Of a stretch of 64,000 nt of DNA, positions 19,444-28,614 are shown in pieces (position 1 is the stretch's first letter; every line of letters begins with the position of its first letter). Position numbers and translations under genes: made by a program. The notes beneath the pieces were generated by a model that did no database searches, was not told where the DNA came from, and was given only the letters and a program-made list of their open reading frames with translations. This DNA is from CAYVLA01 sp964549615 [NCBI: uncultured Thermococci archaeon] (lineage in GTDB: Archaea > CAYQAE01 > CAYVLA01): positions 1 through 64,000 of the forward strand of contig CAZJVP010000081.1 in NCBI GenBank assembly GCA_964549615.1. The letters run 5' to 3'.

Positions 19444-21327
19444 ATGAAGGTAGCAGGACCTGCCCTTGACGCAAACCCCTCGGAGTGTGAAAAAATGGCA
19501 AAGCTTCTCAAGCTACCGAATAGGCCTCCGTTCAGAGAGCTGGCCGCCGAATACCCGCGGGCTTTCAGCACCACGAAGGGCCTCAGGCTAAGAATATTGA
19601 AGCGGCCCAAGCCCGGTTACTCGATCAACGCCCAGGGCAATCGATGCGCCATCGAGTGTGGAAGCACATCGGACCTGATGCGGGCCCTTGGCCAGTGGCT
19701 GTCGCGCGGCCCGGTCGAAGCCGCCGAAGAGCCTTGCATGACCTTCAGGGGACTGATGATAGACAGCTCACGAAACGCCGTGATGAAGCCCTCGATCCTC
19801 AAGGCAGCGATGCTGAGGCTAGCACTCTTCGGCTACAACGCCCTGTGTCTCTACACGGAGGACACGTACGAGGTAGCCGGCCACCCCGAATTCGGATACC
19901 TTCGGGGAAGGTACACGCAAGCCGAGCTGCGGGACCTTGACCGGTACGCGGCAAAGCTGGGGATCGAGATGTTTCCGTGCATCCAGACGCTGGGCCACAT
20001 GGAGCAGATACTCAGCCACTCCAGCTACTCACACCTTCGGGACGACAACCACATCCTGAACCTGAAGCTGAAGGAGACGTACGAGTTCATAGAGTGCCTG
20101 GTTGAGAGTGCTTCGAAGCCCTATGCAAGCAGGAGAATCCACCTTGGGCTGGATGAAACTTGGGGCCTTAGCCGCGGAAGGGCGTTCGTCCCCAACACGC
20201 CCATCGATCCCAGAAACGACTATCTGAACCACGTCAGCTGGTTAGCCGAACTGTGCAGGAAGAAGGGCCTTAACCCCATGATGTGGGGGGACATCGTGAT
20301 AGGCATGAGCGGGACGGAGGCCTTCTCGGAAGAGCAGGCGGCCAGGCTGCCGAGGGACATGAAGATGGTCTTCTGGAACTACTACAGCTCGGATCCCGAG
20401 TACTACCGCACGACGATCAGGAAGTACAGGCAGATGGGGTTCGAGCCGATGGTGGCGCCCGGCCTCTGGAGCTGGGGACGTCTCTGGTCGTCCCAATACG
20501 TGACGGACATCTCTGCCTCCCACTTTATGTGCGTCGCACGTGAGGAGGGCATCAAGGAAGCCCTCATGACTATGTGGGGCGATTCGGGCCACGAAACTCC
20601 CTTCGCCTCCAACTACCCCGCAATTGCCCAGTTCGCCGATGATTGCTGGCGACAAAATCCCGATAGGCACGATACCGAGGCACTGGTGAAAGCTGTCTGC
20701 GGCACGCCCTTCGACGTGTACACGTTCCCGGGCAGACTCGACCACTTCCCGGGCCGGGAGGAGGAGAGCATCAAGTCCCGTGCCAACTTAAGCGAGTGCA
20801 TTCTCTGGGACGATCCCCTGCTAGGCATCTTCGCCAGACATTACGCAGGCGCCGAGCTCGGCCCCCACTTCGAGAAACTCGCATCCCAGATAGCGCAGGC
20901 GACGAGAAAGGCATCACCCGACGATGCGAGGCTCTTTGCTTACGCACGAAGTCTGGCATCGGTCGTAGCGGCCAAATGCGACCTGCACAACGCTGCCCGA
21001 GAAGCCTACTTAGCCAATGACCGCCAGCGGGTGGCCAGAGTTTCGAGACAAATCCCCGACGTTATCGCGAGGACAAGGAAGTTGTTGAGGGCGCACACCG
21101 CGGTCTGGTTGGAGGAGCGCAAGCCCTTCGGCTTGGAGGTTCTGCAGATCCGCTACGGGGGGCAGTTGGTCCGGCTGGCTGAGATGAAGTCCCGGCTGGA
21201 TGCATACCTAGCAGGCAAGATCGAAAGAATAGAGGAGTTCGATGAACCGACCGTCAAGCTCTGGCCCGACCCCGCGCGCTTCCATGGCACGCACGGAAGG
21301 GTAGCAACAATCTCCACCGTGAGGTGA
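19444..21327 (+). CDS. GH20-type beta-N-acetylhexosaminidase (hexosaminidase D-like)
   Basis: A protein of 627 residues. An N-terminal alpha/beta region (about 1-100) is followed by a TIM barrel beginning at FRGLMIDSSRN. The GH20 signature HLGLDETW holds the catalytic Asp237-Glu238 pair; family enzymes use the substrate's own N-acetyl group as nucleophile, with the Glu as acid. Residues FPCIQTLGHMEQI and MTMWGDSG match barrel strands of the HEXD-like subgroup. A helical C-terminal region follows (about 440-620). It has no signal peptide, so it probably acts in the cytoplasm on GlcNAc- or GalNAc-ended oligosaccharides. An AGGAGG ribosome site abuts the ATG. Family A copy 4 lies just upstream. 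Confidence 0.88.
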   Translation: MKVAGPALDANPSECEKMAKLLKLPNRPPFRELAAEYPRAFSTTKGLRLRILKRPKPGYSINAQGNRCAIECGSTSDLMRALGQWLSRGPVEAAEEPCMTFRGLMIDSSRNAVMKPSILKAAMLRLALFGYNALCLYTEDTYEVAGHPEFGYLRGRYTQAELRDLDRYAAKLGIEMFPCIQTLGHMEQILSHSSYSHLRDDNHILNLKLKETYEFIECLVESASKPYASRRIHLGLDETWGLSRGRAFVPNTPIDPRNDYLNHVSWLAELCRKKGLNPMMWGDIVIGMSGTEAFSEEQAARLPRDMKMVFWNYYSSDPEYYRTTIRKYRQMGFEPMVAPGLWSWGRLWSSQYVTDISASHFMCVAREEGIKEALMTMWGDSGHETPFASNYPAIAQFADDCWRQNPDRHDTEALVKAVCGTPFDVYTFPGRLDHFPGREEESIKSRANLSECILWDDPLLGIFARHYAGAELGPHFEKLASQIAQATRKASPDDARLFAYARSLASVVAAKCDLHNAAREAYLANDRQRVARVSRQIPDVIARTRKLLRAHTAVWLEERKPFGLEVLQIRYGGQLVRLAEMKSRLDAYLAGKIERIEEFDEPTVKLWPDPARFHGTHGRVATISTVR

Positions 21328-21445
21328 GCCCGCCATAACGCGACGCGAGGTGCTCTATCGCCTTCAACCACAAGGCACCCCGGATGGACCGCAAAGCCGA
21401 TTCCGCATCTCAACCCCGATGAGGGAGCAAGAGCCGCGCCTGGAC

Positions 21446-22834
21446 CTAGTCCTTGCGCGGGCCCCTCACTCTCTTTTCGTAGTATTCGGGCAGGTACCTC
21501 TTGACCAGTTCCTCCATTTCCTCAGGCGATATCGCGGTGGTCCGCCCGTGCACATCGTACTGGTCCTTGACCCACCTCATTATCTTCACGAGCTTCGTCT
21601 TCTTTAGCCGCTCCTCCCCCTCCAGGCCGAGGAACTCGTTGACCCAGTACTGCACACCGTCAGCCCCGCTCTTATCCGTGATCGAGACCGTCGGAGGCCT
21701 CTTCAGAAGAGCGGTCGTGTCGAAAATGTTGTACACCCGCTCATCCGCGTAGAGGCCCATCGCGTGTATGCCTGCGTGGGTCATGTTGAAGTCCCTTCCG
21801 ACGAACGGGTAGTTCCTCGCCGGCGGCGTCCCGATGACCTTCTCGTAGTACTCCGCGATGTCCGTAATGGCCGTCGTGTCGATGCCGCAGGTGTCGCCCA
21901 TGAGGCTGATGTACTCGATTATGGCTCCCTCTAGGGGCGGGTTTCCCGTCCTTTCCCCGAACCCCAGCAGCGTGGCATTCACGCAGTTGCAACCGTAAAG
22001 CCAGCTGCTGACGGCGTTGATGTGGACCTTGTGGAAATCGTTGTGGCCATGCCACTCCAGCCTTTCCGGCGGAATCCCTCCCTCGTGTACGATCTTGTAG
22101 ACGAGCTTCGGGATGCTGCGCGGTAGCGCCACGCCGGGGTAGGTCAAACCAAATCCCATCGTGTCGCAGAGCCTCACCTTGACCTTCATCTCTTCGGGAA
22201 GATCCTGCGATATCTCGGCCAGTCTCTGAACCAACGGAATGACGAAACCATCAATGTCGGCCCTCGTCACATCCTCGAGGTGGCACCGGGGACGTATCCC
22301 AGCGTCGACGGCGGCCTTGACCACGGAAAGATAGTTTTCCAACACGGTCCTGCGGTCTTTCCGCAGCTTGTAGAAGATGTGGTAGTCCGAACACGAAGTG
22401 AGTATCCCGGTCTCAGGCAGCTCAAGTTTTCTCACCCAGGACAAGTCACCTTCATCCGCCCTGATCCAGCCCGTGATGCGGGGAAACTCGTATCCCAAGT
22501 CCTTCACGGCCGAGACCGCTTCCCTGTCCTTCTGGCTGTAGACGAAGAACTCCGACATTCGGACGATCCCCCGCGGCCCGCTCAGGCGCGACAACAGCTC
22601 GAAAAGGTCGACGATCTGCTTCACCGTGTACGGTGGCCTGGCCTGCTGTCCGTCGCGGAAGGTCGTGTCGCTGATGTGCAGGTCCCTCCTCAGCGCCTCA
22701 TTCGGGTCGAACTCCACAAGCCTGCCGTCGATCTCCTCATGGATCTTCCCCGTGAACACGATTCGCGGGGGCAGCCTGTGGGGGAAAAGGTCCTCGAGCA
22801 GGTTTGGGGCCTCCACGTCCTTGAGCTCGCGCAT
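21446..22834 (-). CDS. DRE-TIM metallolyase: isopropylmalate/homocitrate/Re-citrate synthase-type enzyme
   Basis: A protein of 462 residues from ATG 22834, chosen for the GGAGAGGGG ribosome site upstream; an upstream extension to 22948 lacks similarity. It has the DRE-TIM acyltransferase hallmarks: DTTFRDGQQ (Asp/Arg), the HGHND metal-binding motif (WHGHNDFHK) and the GFGERTGNPPLEG flexible-loop motif. It condenses acetyl-CoA or another acyl-CoA with a 2-oxo acid. It lacks the LeuA regulatory domain. The N-terminal extension (about 1-60) and the unusual RDGQQ are like proteins often labelled homocitrate synthase, among which Re-citrate synthases were found. No leucine or lysine pathway gene is adjacent, so a citrate-forming role is possible but unproven. 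Confidence 0.8.
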   Translation of the reverse strand: MRELKDVEAPNLLEDLFPHRLPPRIVFTGKIHEEIDGRLVEFDPNEALRRDLHISDTTFRDGQQARPPYTVKQIVDLFELLSRLSGPRGIVRMSEFFVYSQKDREAVSAVKDLGYEFPRITGWIRADEGDLSWVRKLELPETGILTSCSDYHIFYKLRKDRRTVLENYLSVVKAAVDAGIRPRCHLEDVTRADIDGFVIPLVQRLAEISQDLPEEMKVKVRLCDTMGFGLTYPGVALPRSIPKLVYKIVHEGGIPPERLEWHGHNDFHKVHINAVSSWLYGCNCVNATLLGFGERTGNPPLEGAIIEYISLMGDTCGIDTTAITDIAEYYEKVIGTPPARNYPFVGRDFNMTHAGIHAMGLYADERVYNIFDTTALLKRPPTVSITDKSGADGVQYWVNEFLGLEGEERLKKTKLVKIMRWVKDQYDVHGRTTAISPEEMEELVKRYLPEYYEKRVRGPRKD

Positions 22835-23021
22835 CTGTTCCCCTCTCCGAATCAGCCCAGTTGGGACCCCTTGTAGATAATGTTTTCCAACATGCAGAGA
22901 CGCCCGATTCGACGCGCTCGAAGGTCTTGGGCTTGAGGTTGATCCCATAACTAGACAACTCAGAAAGGTCGAAGCGTTCCTAGCCCTCTGAGAACCTGCT
23001 TTGTGGCGCGCTTGGATCCCG

Positions 23022-24242
23022 TTAGCACTCCTGCAATCTCGTCGTCCCGACTGGCCTGTAGATCTTCCTTCGGATCATGAGGCTCCAGACCACGAGACCG
23101 GCGATCATTGCTGTCGACGTCACGACCAACCATTCCAGCACGAAGACCCAGAATAGCGCCTCGTCCTTGACGCGAACAGCCTGGTCAGCGATGGAGTCAA
23201 GCGCCGAGGAGGCATCATCCATCAGGGAGATCGATGCGCCATATTCCTGATCCAAGAAATGATCAAGCGCGACGGCAACGTGGGCGTCGAGACCAACGAG
23301 GGCCTCGGAAAGGGAAAGGGTGTTGGCGCCAAACGAATCCGCCCATTCCAGCATGGAGATGACCGCGAGCTTCTTGGACCTGAAGGATGAGATCCGACCC
23401 CTTGCGTCCCGTCTGACGAGGATATCTTGGACCGGATGCCTTTCCAGCGAGTGAAGGACGAGGTTTGTGACAAGGTCGATTGCGTAGGGATTGCTGCCCC
23501 TTGACTGGGGAGCCACCCCCCACCAGTAGGGATCGAACTCGTCGGCAGTTGCCCAAGACACTCCGGCGTGCGCATCCACCTTCCAGGAGGCCAACCAAGG
23601 AGTCCCAGCGGGCTGGATATCCGCCCAGACCACCGCGCCCTGCTTCACCTCCATCCGGGCGTGGGCTCCTCCGACGACGTTCTCCATGCCCAACGCGACA
23701 AACGGGAGGAAGACGGGCTCCCGCTCCTTGCGGAACACAACGTGCCATGGTCTGTGGATGTAGCTCTGCAGGGGGATCGTCGATATCGGCAGCACATCGA
23801 AGACCGTGGCGGTGTACCAGTTCTCCGACCCGTGCGAAATGGCCCAATAGGATGGCATGCCAGCCTCTCTGCACACATATTCCAGGTCGGCAAACTGCTT
23901 GGTCGTGAAATGATCGAGGCGCGGATCGACGAAGAAGACGATGTCGTACTTCTCGGAGAACACCTCCTTCGAGCGGGGGTAGTAGAGCCGATCCATCTTC
24001 CTCCTCTCCTCAATCGTGAGGCCCGACGGCTGCAAGTCGGCCACGTAGGTGAAAAGCGGGTCTTCGCTGAAGAAGCTGGACAGGGGACATCTGCCCGGCG
24101 TAACGGAGCCGAGCAAGAAGCAGGAGATCCTCTTCTGGCCACCCAATGCAAGTCCGTTGCAGAGAAGGACCGAGCAAAGCATGCACGTAACACAAATCCG
24201 GCTTCTCATACGGATCTTGATCCGGCCGTTCCACGACCCCAT
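23022..24242 (-). CDS. Membrane-anchored GATase-like surface protein (paralogue family A, copy 5)
   Basis: A protein of 406 residues from ATG 24242, chosen because an AT-rich CTATGCTAATT element lies about 33 nt upstream and because the signal peptide (RICVTCMLCSVLLCNGLA) then lies near the N-terminus; ATG 24209 is also possible. It has all core family motifs: DPLFTYVADLQPSG, YYPRSKEVFSEKYDIVFFVD, HFTTKQFADLEYVCREAGMP, PVFLPFVALGMENV, GAVVWADIQPAGTPWLASW, NPYAIDLVTNLVLHS, EWADSFGANT, VKDEALFWVFVLEW, a membrane helix and MIRRKIYRPVGTT. Copies 2 and 5 are the most alike. It is the only copy on the minus strand and follows the sialidase gene by 80 nt. Function is unknown. Confidence 0.75.
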   Translation of the reverse strand: MGSWNGRIKIRMRSRICVTCMLCSVLLCNGLALGGQKRISCFLLGSVTPGRCPLSSFFSEDPLFTYVADLQPSGLTIEERRKMDRLYYPRSKEVFSEKYDIVFFVDPRLDHFTTKQFADLEYVCREAGMPSYWAISHGSENWYTATVFDVLPISTIPLQSYIHRPWHVVFRKEREPVFLPFVALGMENVVGGAHARMEVKQGAVVWADIQPAGTPWLASWKVDAHAGVSWATADEFDPYWWGVAPQSRGSNPYAIDLVTNLVLHSLERHPVQDILVRRDARGRISSFRSKKLAVISMLEWADSFGANTLSLSEALVGLDAHVAVALDHFLDQEYGASISLMDDASSALDSIADQAVRVKDEALFWVFVLEWLVVTSTAMIAGLVVWSLMIRRKIYRPVGTTRLQEC

Positions 24243-24322
24243 CCGACCTGCAGCCGAATGCTGCCGATCAATTAGCATAGTTTGATCCGCCCAAAGAGCT
24301 TCATCCGACGCATAGCTCCCGC

Positions 24323-25501
24323 CTAGGGCTCCCAAAGGGTCGCGGCTATGTACCTCTCGCCTTCGGGGTGATCGTTGAAGTAGTAGACGGTGACGATCCT
24401 ACCATCGGTGCGCTGAACGGTGCGCGGGTATCCCAGATCGTGATTCCCGCCGCCGTTGCGGACGATCACGTCTGGCCCCCAGCTTTCACCGTCGTCGTTG
24501 CTCAGCTTGGCGCGGATCTGAAATGGTGGATCGCGATACCCGTAGGTCAGACAGAGGCGTCCATCCACGAGCCTCGTCAGAGTCGGAGGATTTCCGCCCA
24601 CGCCGGTGTTGGGGACGGGCCTGTTCAGGTATGCCCATGTCCGACCGTCGTCATCGGAGCAGTACAGATCGATCCAGTTCCGCCCGGACTCCCGGCACCG
24701 CACGGCCACGAGGATGCGTCCGCCGGGAAGGCGTACGCTCGCCGGCATTATGGAGAAGCCCCTCGGCTCCGGGCCGATCCATGAGACAAACCTGAAGCTC
24801 CTCCCGCCGTCCTTCGTCCTCGCACAGAACACGCGGCCCTCATCCCCATTGCTCTTCGCGGCTGTAAGGAACAGCAAGCATTCGGACGGACCCAAGACCA
24901 GGTAGTCGGTCCGGGCCGCAATGCCTGTCAGCCCAAAGTCTGGAATGGCGAACGGGCCCCTCCAAGTGGCACAACGATCGTACGAGAAGTAGAACCAGGA
25001 CCGTGCGCCAGCTGCCAAACCCGACCTAGCACACATCAACGCGAAGCCGGGATGCGAGAAGTCGATCGCATCGGGGTTTGGTTGAATGGCCTCATGCCGG
25101 AGAGCTTCGCCTACCCCAATCTCGGGGCGCATGTGTTCGTCCGCCGAAAGGCCTCTCCCTCCGGGCGTCCTGCACGGCGTTGGTGCCACCTGCCATGTCA
25201 AGCCCCCGTCCAGGCTACGCGCCTGCATGGAAACGAAAGGCTTGCCCTTGTCTCGAGCGTGGAACCCTGCATCCGCCTTGTGGTAGCCCAGAGCAAAGCC
25301 CACCACGATCTCGTCGCCCCAGGACCAGATGCCGTAGTTGGCCGGCCAGCCGGCAAAGCGACCGATCTCGCGGTACACCGTGACGTGCTGCATGACGTGC
25401 TGCATGCTGGCCTGCGTGTTCGCAGGCACTAAAAATGCGTTCGGCGCTCGGTCGATGGGCCAGAGCCGTCGGCAGTCCAAAAAGGTCAGTTCACCTGCCA
25501 T
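24323..25501 (-). CDS. BNR/Asp-box sialidase-like six-bladed beta-propeller protein
   Basis: A protein of 392 residues with five clear Asp-box repeats (S/TxDxGxTW type): SLDGGLTW, SYDRCATW, TKDGGRSF, SDDDGRTW and SNDDGESW. These mark a six-bladed propeller of the sialidase/neuraminidase superfamily. Arginines in VRLPGGRILVAVRCR and YPRTVQRTDGR could serve in the arginine triad, but I cannot confirm it. No signal peptide is visible. The ATG lies 16 nt after the stop of the glycoside hydrolase fragment at 25518, so the two are probably one transcript. It may remove sialic or other acidic sugars, or be a related glycan-binding or rhamnosidase-like propeller. Confidence 0.8.
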   Translation of the reverse strand: MAGELTFLDCRRLWPIDRAPNAFLVPANTQASMQHVMQHVTVYREIGRFAGWPANYGIWSWGDEIVVGFALGYHKADAGFHARDKGKPFVSMQARSLDGGLTWQVAPTPCRTPGGRGLSADEHMRPEIGVGEALRHEAIQPNPDAIDFSHPGFALMCARSGLAAGARSWFYFSYDRCATWRGPFAIPDFGLTGIAARTDYLVLGPSECLLFLTAAKSNGDEGRVFCARTKDGGRSFRFVSWIGPEPRGFSIMPASVRLPGGRILVAVRCRESGRNWIDLYCSDDDGRTWAYLNRPVPNTGVGGNPPTLTRLVDGRLCLTYGYRDPPFQIRAKLSNDDGESWGPDVIVRNGGGNHDLGYPRTVQRTDGRIVTVYYFNDHPEGERYIAATLWEP

Positions 25502-25517
25502 GCTGCAGCCGGCTGAA

Positions 25518-26792
25518 CTACGGAGCTTCGGGGAAGAAGGCCAGTTCCTTGACGGGCCGACCCTGCATGTCGGTGAAACGCAGGGAGAAGCCCCACTGGC
25601 CCTCTCTGTTGTATACTTTCACAAGGATTGCGGTTTCCCCTTTCTCCAAAGTCACAGGAACTATGTCGGAATCCAGATGGACGCCGCGGCTTCCTTCGTG
25701 CCTCCAGACCTCACGGCCGTTGAAACGCACCGACGCATCATCGTCGCTGCCGAACCGCAACTCCGCCTTCATCCTCCGCGGACTGTTGACCCTGCAGAAG
25801 GCATAGGCCATGGATTGTTTGACGTATTCCGCGCTGCCGAATATCTCCACCAAGCCGACCGCGCCCGCGTAGGATCTGTAGCGCCTCCACACGGCCTCGA
25901 TGCCCTTTCCGGGATAGCGCGCGCGCAAGTCCACCTCGGTGTCCGGTGGGAACGAGGAGTCCAGAGAACCATTCGCTGCGTCGAAAGGGCCGATCACGTA
26001 CCAAGCCGGCACAATCCCCGGGACTGGTCGCGGATCTCTGTAGAAACCCCGGGGCTGTATGCGGGCCCTTGACATGCTTCTCGGTTCACGGGTCACGCGA
26101 AGCGCACCGCTTCGAAGGATCTCTCGGTTGATCTTTCGAAGCTCTCGCACTACCGATTCATCGCTGTTCCAGCCGCGTAGATCGCCAGCTTCGTCAAGCA
26201 TCGCAAATGCGATTAGGCCGGACGCGCCCTCCCTGACGAAGTCCTCGATCTGCTCCCGGATGTCTTTCGGCCTCAGCGGGCGCTGCTGGTTCACCCCTCT
26301 CTTGCTGTCCTGCGCTTCCCAGAATGCCTGGTAGATGCCGAGGAAGGGTATGCCGGGAACCCTTCTCCGCGCGTCGGTCAGAATCCACTGCGTGTCGAAG
26401 CTGTTCATGGTCCGTTCGTAGCGGTCCTTGAGGAATGGGTAGAAGTAGAAGGACATGATGTCACAGGCCCCCGGCCCGAAGTTGCGAAGCGTCGTCGCCC
26501 CCGAGTATCCGCCGCAGACCGGATGATGCCTATCATCGATCTTCCTGACGGTGCGACATAGGCCCCTCATGGCAGACAGTGCATAACCGGGGCTATCGTC
26601 CAATGCCCAGTATCCCCAAAGGTTGGGCGAATCCTTCACGCCCGCGATCTCCCGGGCAAGCGGCTCCGGCCAGAACAGGATGGTCGACAGTTCGTGATCG
26701 GCGGGCTTCGTACCTTTGGCCCCGCGGCGACAGCCCAGAAGAGCATCACGGGTCGCTTCATCGTAGCTGATCAGCTCCTCATCTAGTAGCAC
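25518..26792 (-). CDS. Glycoside hydrolase-like protein, probably N-terminally truncated
   Basis: A protein of 424 residues from GTG 26792. The first 220 residues look like the second half of a TIM-barrel glycosidase: PNLWGYWALDDSPG, DIMSFYFYPFL, IPFLGIYQAFW and GLIAFAMLDEAGD. A C-terminal beta-sandwich (about 270-424) has FGSDDDASVRFNGREVW and ILVKVYNREGQWGFSLRF, resembling a galactose-binding-like domain. The barrel's first strands are missing. The frame continues upstream of GTG with protein-like sequence to a TGA near 26908, only about 30 nt from the next gene, which suggests deletion or decay of the N-terminus. Substrate is unknown. It is probably co-transcribed with the sialidase-like gene. 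Confidence 0.6.
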   Translation of the reverse strand: MLLDEELISYDEATRDALLGCRRGAKGTKPADHELSTILFWPEPLAREIAGVKDSPNLWGYWALDDSPGYALSAMRGLCRTVRKIDDRHHPVCGGYSGATTLRNFGPGACDIMSFYFYPFLKDRYERTMNSFDTQWILTDARRRVPGIPFLGIYQAFWEAQDSKRGVNQQRPLRPKDIREQIEDFVREGASGLIAFAMLDEAGDLRGWNSDESVVRELRKINREILRSGALRVTREPRSMSRARIQPRGFYRDPRPVPGIVPAWYVIGPFDAANGSLDSSFPPDTEVDLRARYPGKGIEAVWRRYRSYAGAVGLVEIFGSAEYVKQSMAYAFCRVNSPRRMKAELRFGSDDDASVRFNGREVWRHEGSRGVHLDSDIVPVTLEKGETAILVKVYNREGQWGFSLRFTDMQGRPVKELAFFPEAP

Positions 26793-26934
26793 GGTTGCCG
26801 GGCCTGGAGCGAGATCGCCGTCCGCAATCGGGATCTCGGTTTCCTCCGCATCGATCGCGCGTCGCAGCCGTGGCCTTCCATGGATGTGACCCGCAGCCCC
26901 TCAACCGGTTCTGGACTCTGAAGAGGAAGGACCC

Positions 26935-27363
26935 CTAGGTCAGACCCCAGTCGATGACCTTCGTGGGACGAATCACCAAGACATCGCTTTCGTTCTCCTC
27001 GATCGGCCAGGTCTCTTTCCACTTGGGGTACTTGGCGTAGATCAGATCCCTGCCCTTCCTGAACAGGAGGCCCTTCCTCTTGAACTCAGCCCTGCCCAGT
27101 ATGATGACTCCGCGGTTCTTCTCCCAGCTCAGGTACTCATCCACGATGAAGGCCACCCTATTGTTCTTGGTGATGTTTCGCCCTTTCTTGCTTTCCATAT
27201 CCGTGTTGATGTAGAGAAGATCATGGTCATTCGCATAACACAAGGGCGCGACATGCGGCACTCCCTGGGGGGTAGCCGTAGCAAGCCGTCCCACCGGCTG
27301 CCCCGCGAGATATCTTTCCACAATCGCAGAGAAACTTGGCACGATCATCCCCGTCCCTGACAT
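26935..27363 (-). CDS. Pyridoxamine 5'-phosphate oxidase-like flavin-binding (PPOX) protein
   Basis: A protein of 142 residues, the usual size for the small split-barrel PPOX/F420-flavin family. Typical features are GRLATATPQGVPHVAPLCY near the N-terminus, LYINTDMESKKGRNI, then NRVAFIVDEY and GVIILGRAEF. These residues bind FMN or F420 phosphate in relatives. The reaction is unknown: an FMN/F420-dependent reductase or oxidase, or a haem or flavin carrier. It is a soluble homodimer in the family. AAACTTAAGAG at about 27396-27406 (minus strand) is a TATA candidate. It is unlikely to belong to the glycan pathway. Confidence 0.85.
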   Translation of the reverse strand: MSGTGMIVPSFSAIVERYLAGQPVGRLATATPQGVPHVAPLCYANDHDLLYINTDMESKKGRNITKNNRVAFIVDEYLSWEKNRGVIILGRAEFKRKGLLFRKGRDLIYAKYPKWKETWPIEENESDVLVIRPTKVIDWGLT

Positions 27364-27828
27364 CGGGCTATGTTTCCCGACAACGGCTTCTCCCTCTTAA
27401 GTTTACTCGCCGCCTAAAGCCTGAAGCTTACCCTCGTGCGCCTCTGACGGGGTTCACATCCATGGAGAACGGCAGCGGATGCCATCCTTTCCGGGGACGT
27501 GCCTCGGTTGATGCTGCAGATACGACATATTGTAGGCACGAGATATTCAAGGGAGTAGACGTCGGAACCAAAGGAATCGTCCAGATTGCTGAGCTGAGGA
27601 GAGAAAGGATGCACGATCTATTGCAACACGTGCCATGCCCAGCGGCCTTGAGGGCCATTCCGCGGAGGGCATCTGCTCCCGATGCAGGATCCACAGCGTG
27701 TCCCAAGCACGCAGCAAGCCCGAGAGAGTGGAACCATTCGGGAAGTCCCGGCAGCTACAAGCCCAAGGTGTAGCACGGAAGCGGATCTGCTTCAGGGCGT
27801 CTTCGAAACCGAGAAGGCGATCTTCGCA
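27364..27828. other. Intergenic stretch with promoter for the PPOX gene only
   Basis: These 465 bases hold the TATA candidate of the minus-strand PPOX gene near 27400. Open frames here (for example 27428-27706 minus) have no recognisable motif. No RNA gene was seen. Confidence 0.4.
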
Positions 27829-28440
27829 CTATGCTCTCTCGACGGGCTGGCGAATAATGGTCTTGAGCTTGGAGGGTGCACTGGTGCGGGGATCGCCAAG
27901 GTAGATCTCATGGTGGCGTCCCCTCACCTTGTACCCGCTACCGCGGATGAAATCGTGGAGCACCTTCACCGTCGGACCCTCCTCGCTGTACGGGCCGATG
28001 TGCATGACTTGTGCGCTCAGCCCTTCGTGGAAGGTTTCGAGGATGACCTCGTCAACGATGGATCCCTTCTTGTCCCTGACCCCGGGCCTGACGTCGTCCA
28101 CCATCTTCTGCGTCACGAAGTCCGGCTGCCTTATCATGGATTTGAAGTTCCACTCGCTTCTTGGCGGGGCTTGTTGAAGGTCGAACGCGGTCAAATCATC
28201 CCACCACCAAAGCCCCTCTAGGGTCATGACCGTGAAGTCCTTCCCTTGCTTCTTGCAGCTGAACTTGAGTGCGTAGCTCATCGAGTAGAGGGCTTCAAGG
28301 CCAGAGCAGTAGATGTCCCCTGCGGGTTCGCCTCGGCCGAAGATGGACAAAAACTTGCCGGGCGGGACGTCTATGACCTCAGGCTTCTTGCCGGCGGTGT
28401 AGTATCTCTTCAACTCCTTCCGTAAATCGATCTTCTCCAC
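27829..28440 (-). CDS. GyrI-like small-molecule-binding domain protein
   Basis: About 203 residues from GTG 28440. An upstream ATG at 28467 lies inside a TATA box (TATTTATG, 28461-28475 region) and cannot be the start, so the mRNA is probably leaderless from the GTG. The protein matches the GyrI-like/AraC effector-binding fold: EVIDVPPGKFLSIFGRGEP at the front, and a GLWWWDD core. A second repeat has VILETFHEGLSAQVMHIGPYSEEGPTV, then RHHEIYLGDPR near the end, the family's usual closing motif. Such proteins bind hydrophobic cations or act as small-molecule hydrolases or antitoxins. No DNA-binding domain is present. It is divergent from the propeller gene at 28615. Confidence 0.8.
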   Translation of the reverse strand: MEKIDLRKELKRYYTAGKKPEVIDVPPGKFLSIFGRGEPAGDIYCSGLEALYSMSYALKFSCKKQGKDFTVMTLEGLWWWDDLTAFDLQQAPPRSEWNFKSMIRQPDFVTQKMVDDVRPGVRDKKGSIVDEVILETFHEGLSAQVMHIGPYSEEGPTVKVLHDFIRGSGYKVRGRHHEIYLGDPRTSAPSKLKTIIRQPVERA

Positions 28441-28583
28441 GCCTTCGCCCCGGCTTGGAGTTCTCATAAATACTTCGACCGATCATTCTTCGAACCCGGA
28501 ACCACGTCGGTGCCCGGCCTGGACCGAGACGATCGCAGGCTGAACGAGCCGAGCCGACTCAACCCGATTCGGTTGCTTGAGCC

Positions 28584-28593
28584 ATATTTATAC
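28584..28593 (+). promoter_or_regulatory. TATA box for the propeller gene
   Basis: ATATTTATAC is centred about 27 nt before ATG 28615, fitting a leaderless transcript and identifying ATG 28615 rather than 28510 as the start. Confidence 0.65.
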
Positions 28594-28614
28594 TACGGAT
28601 TGCCCCTGTCCACC

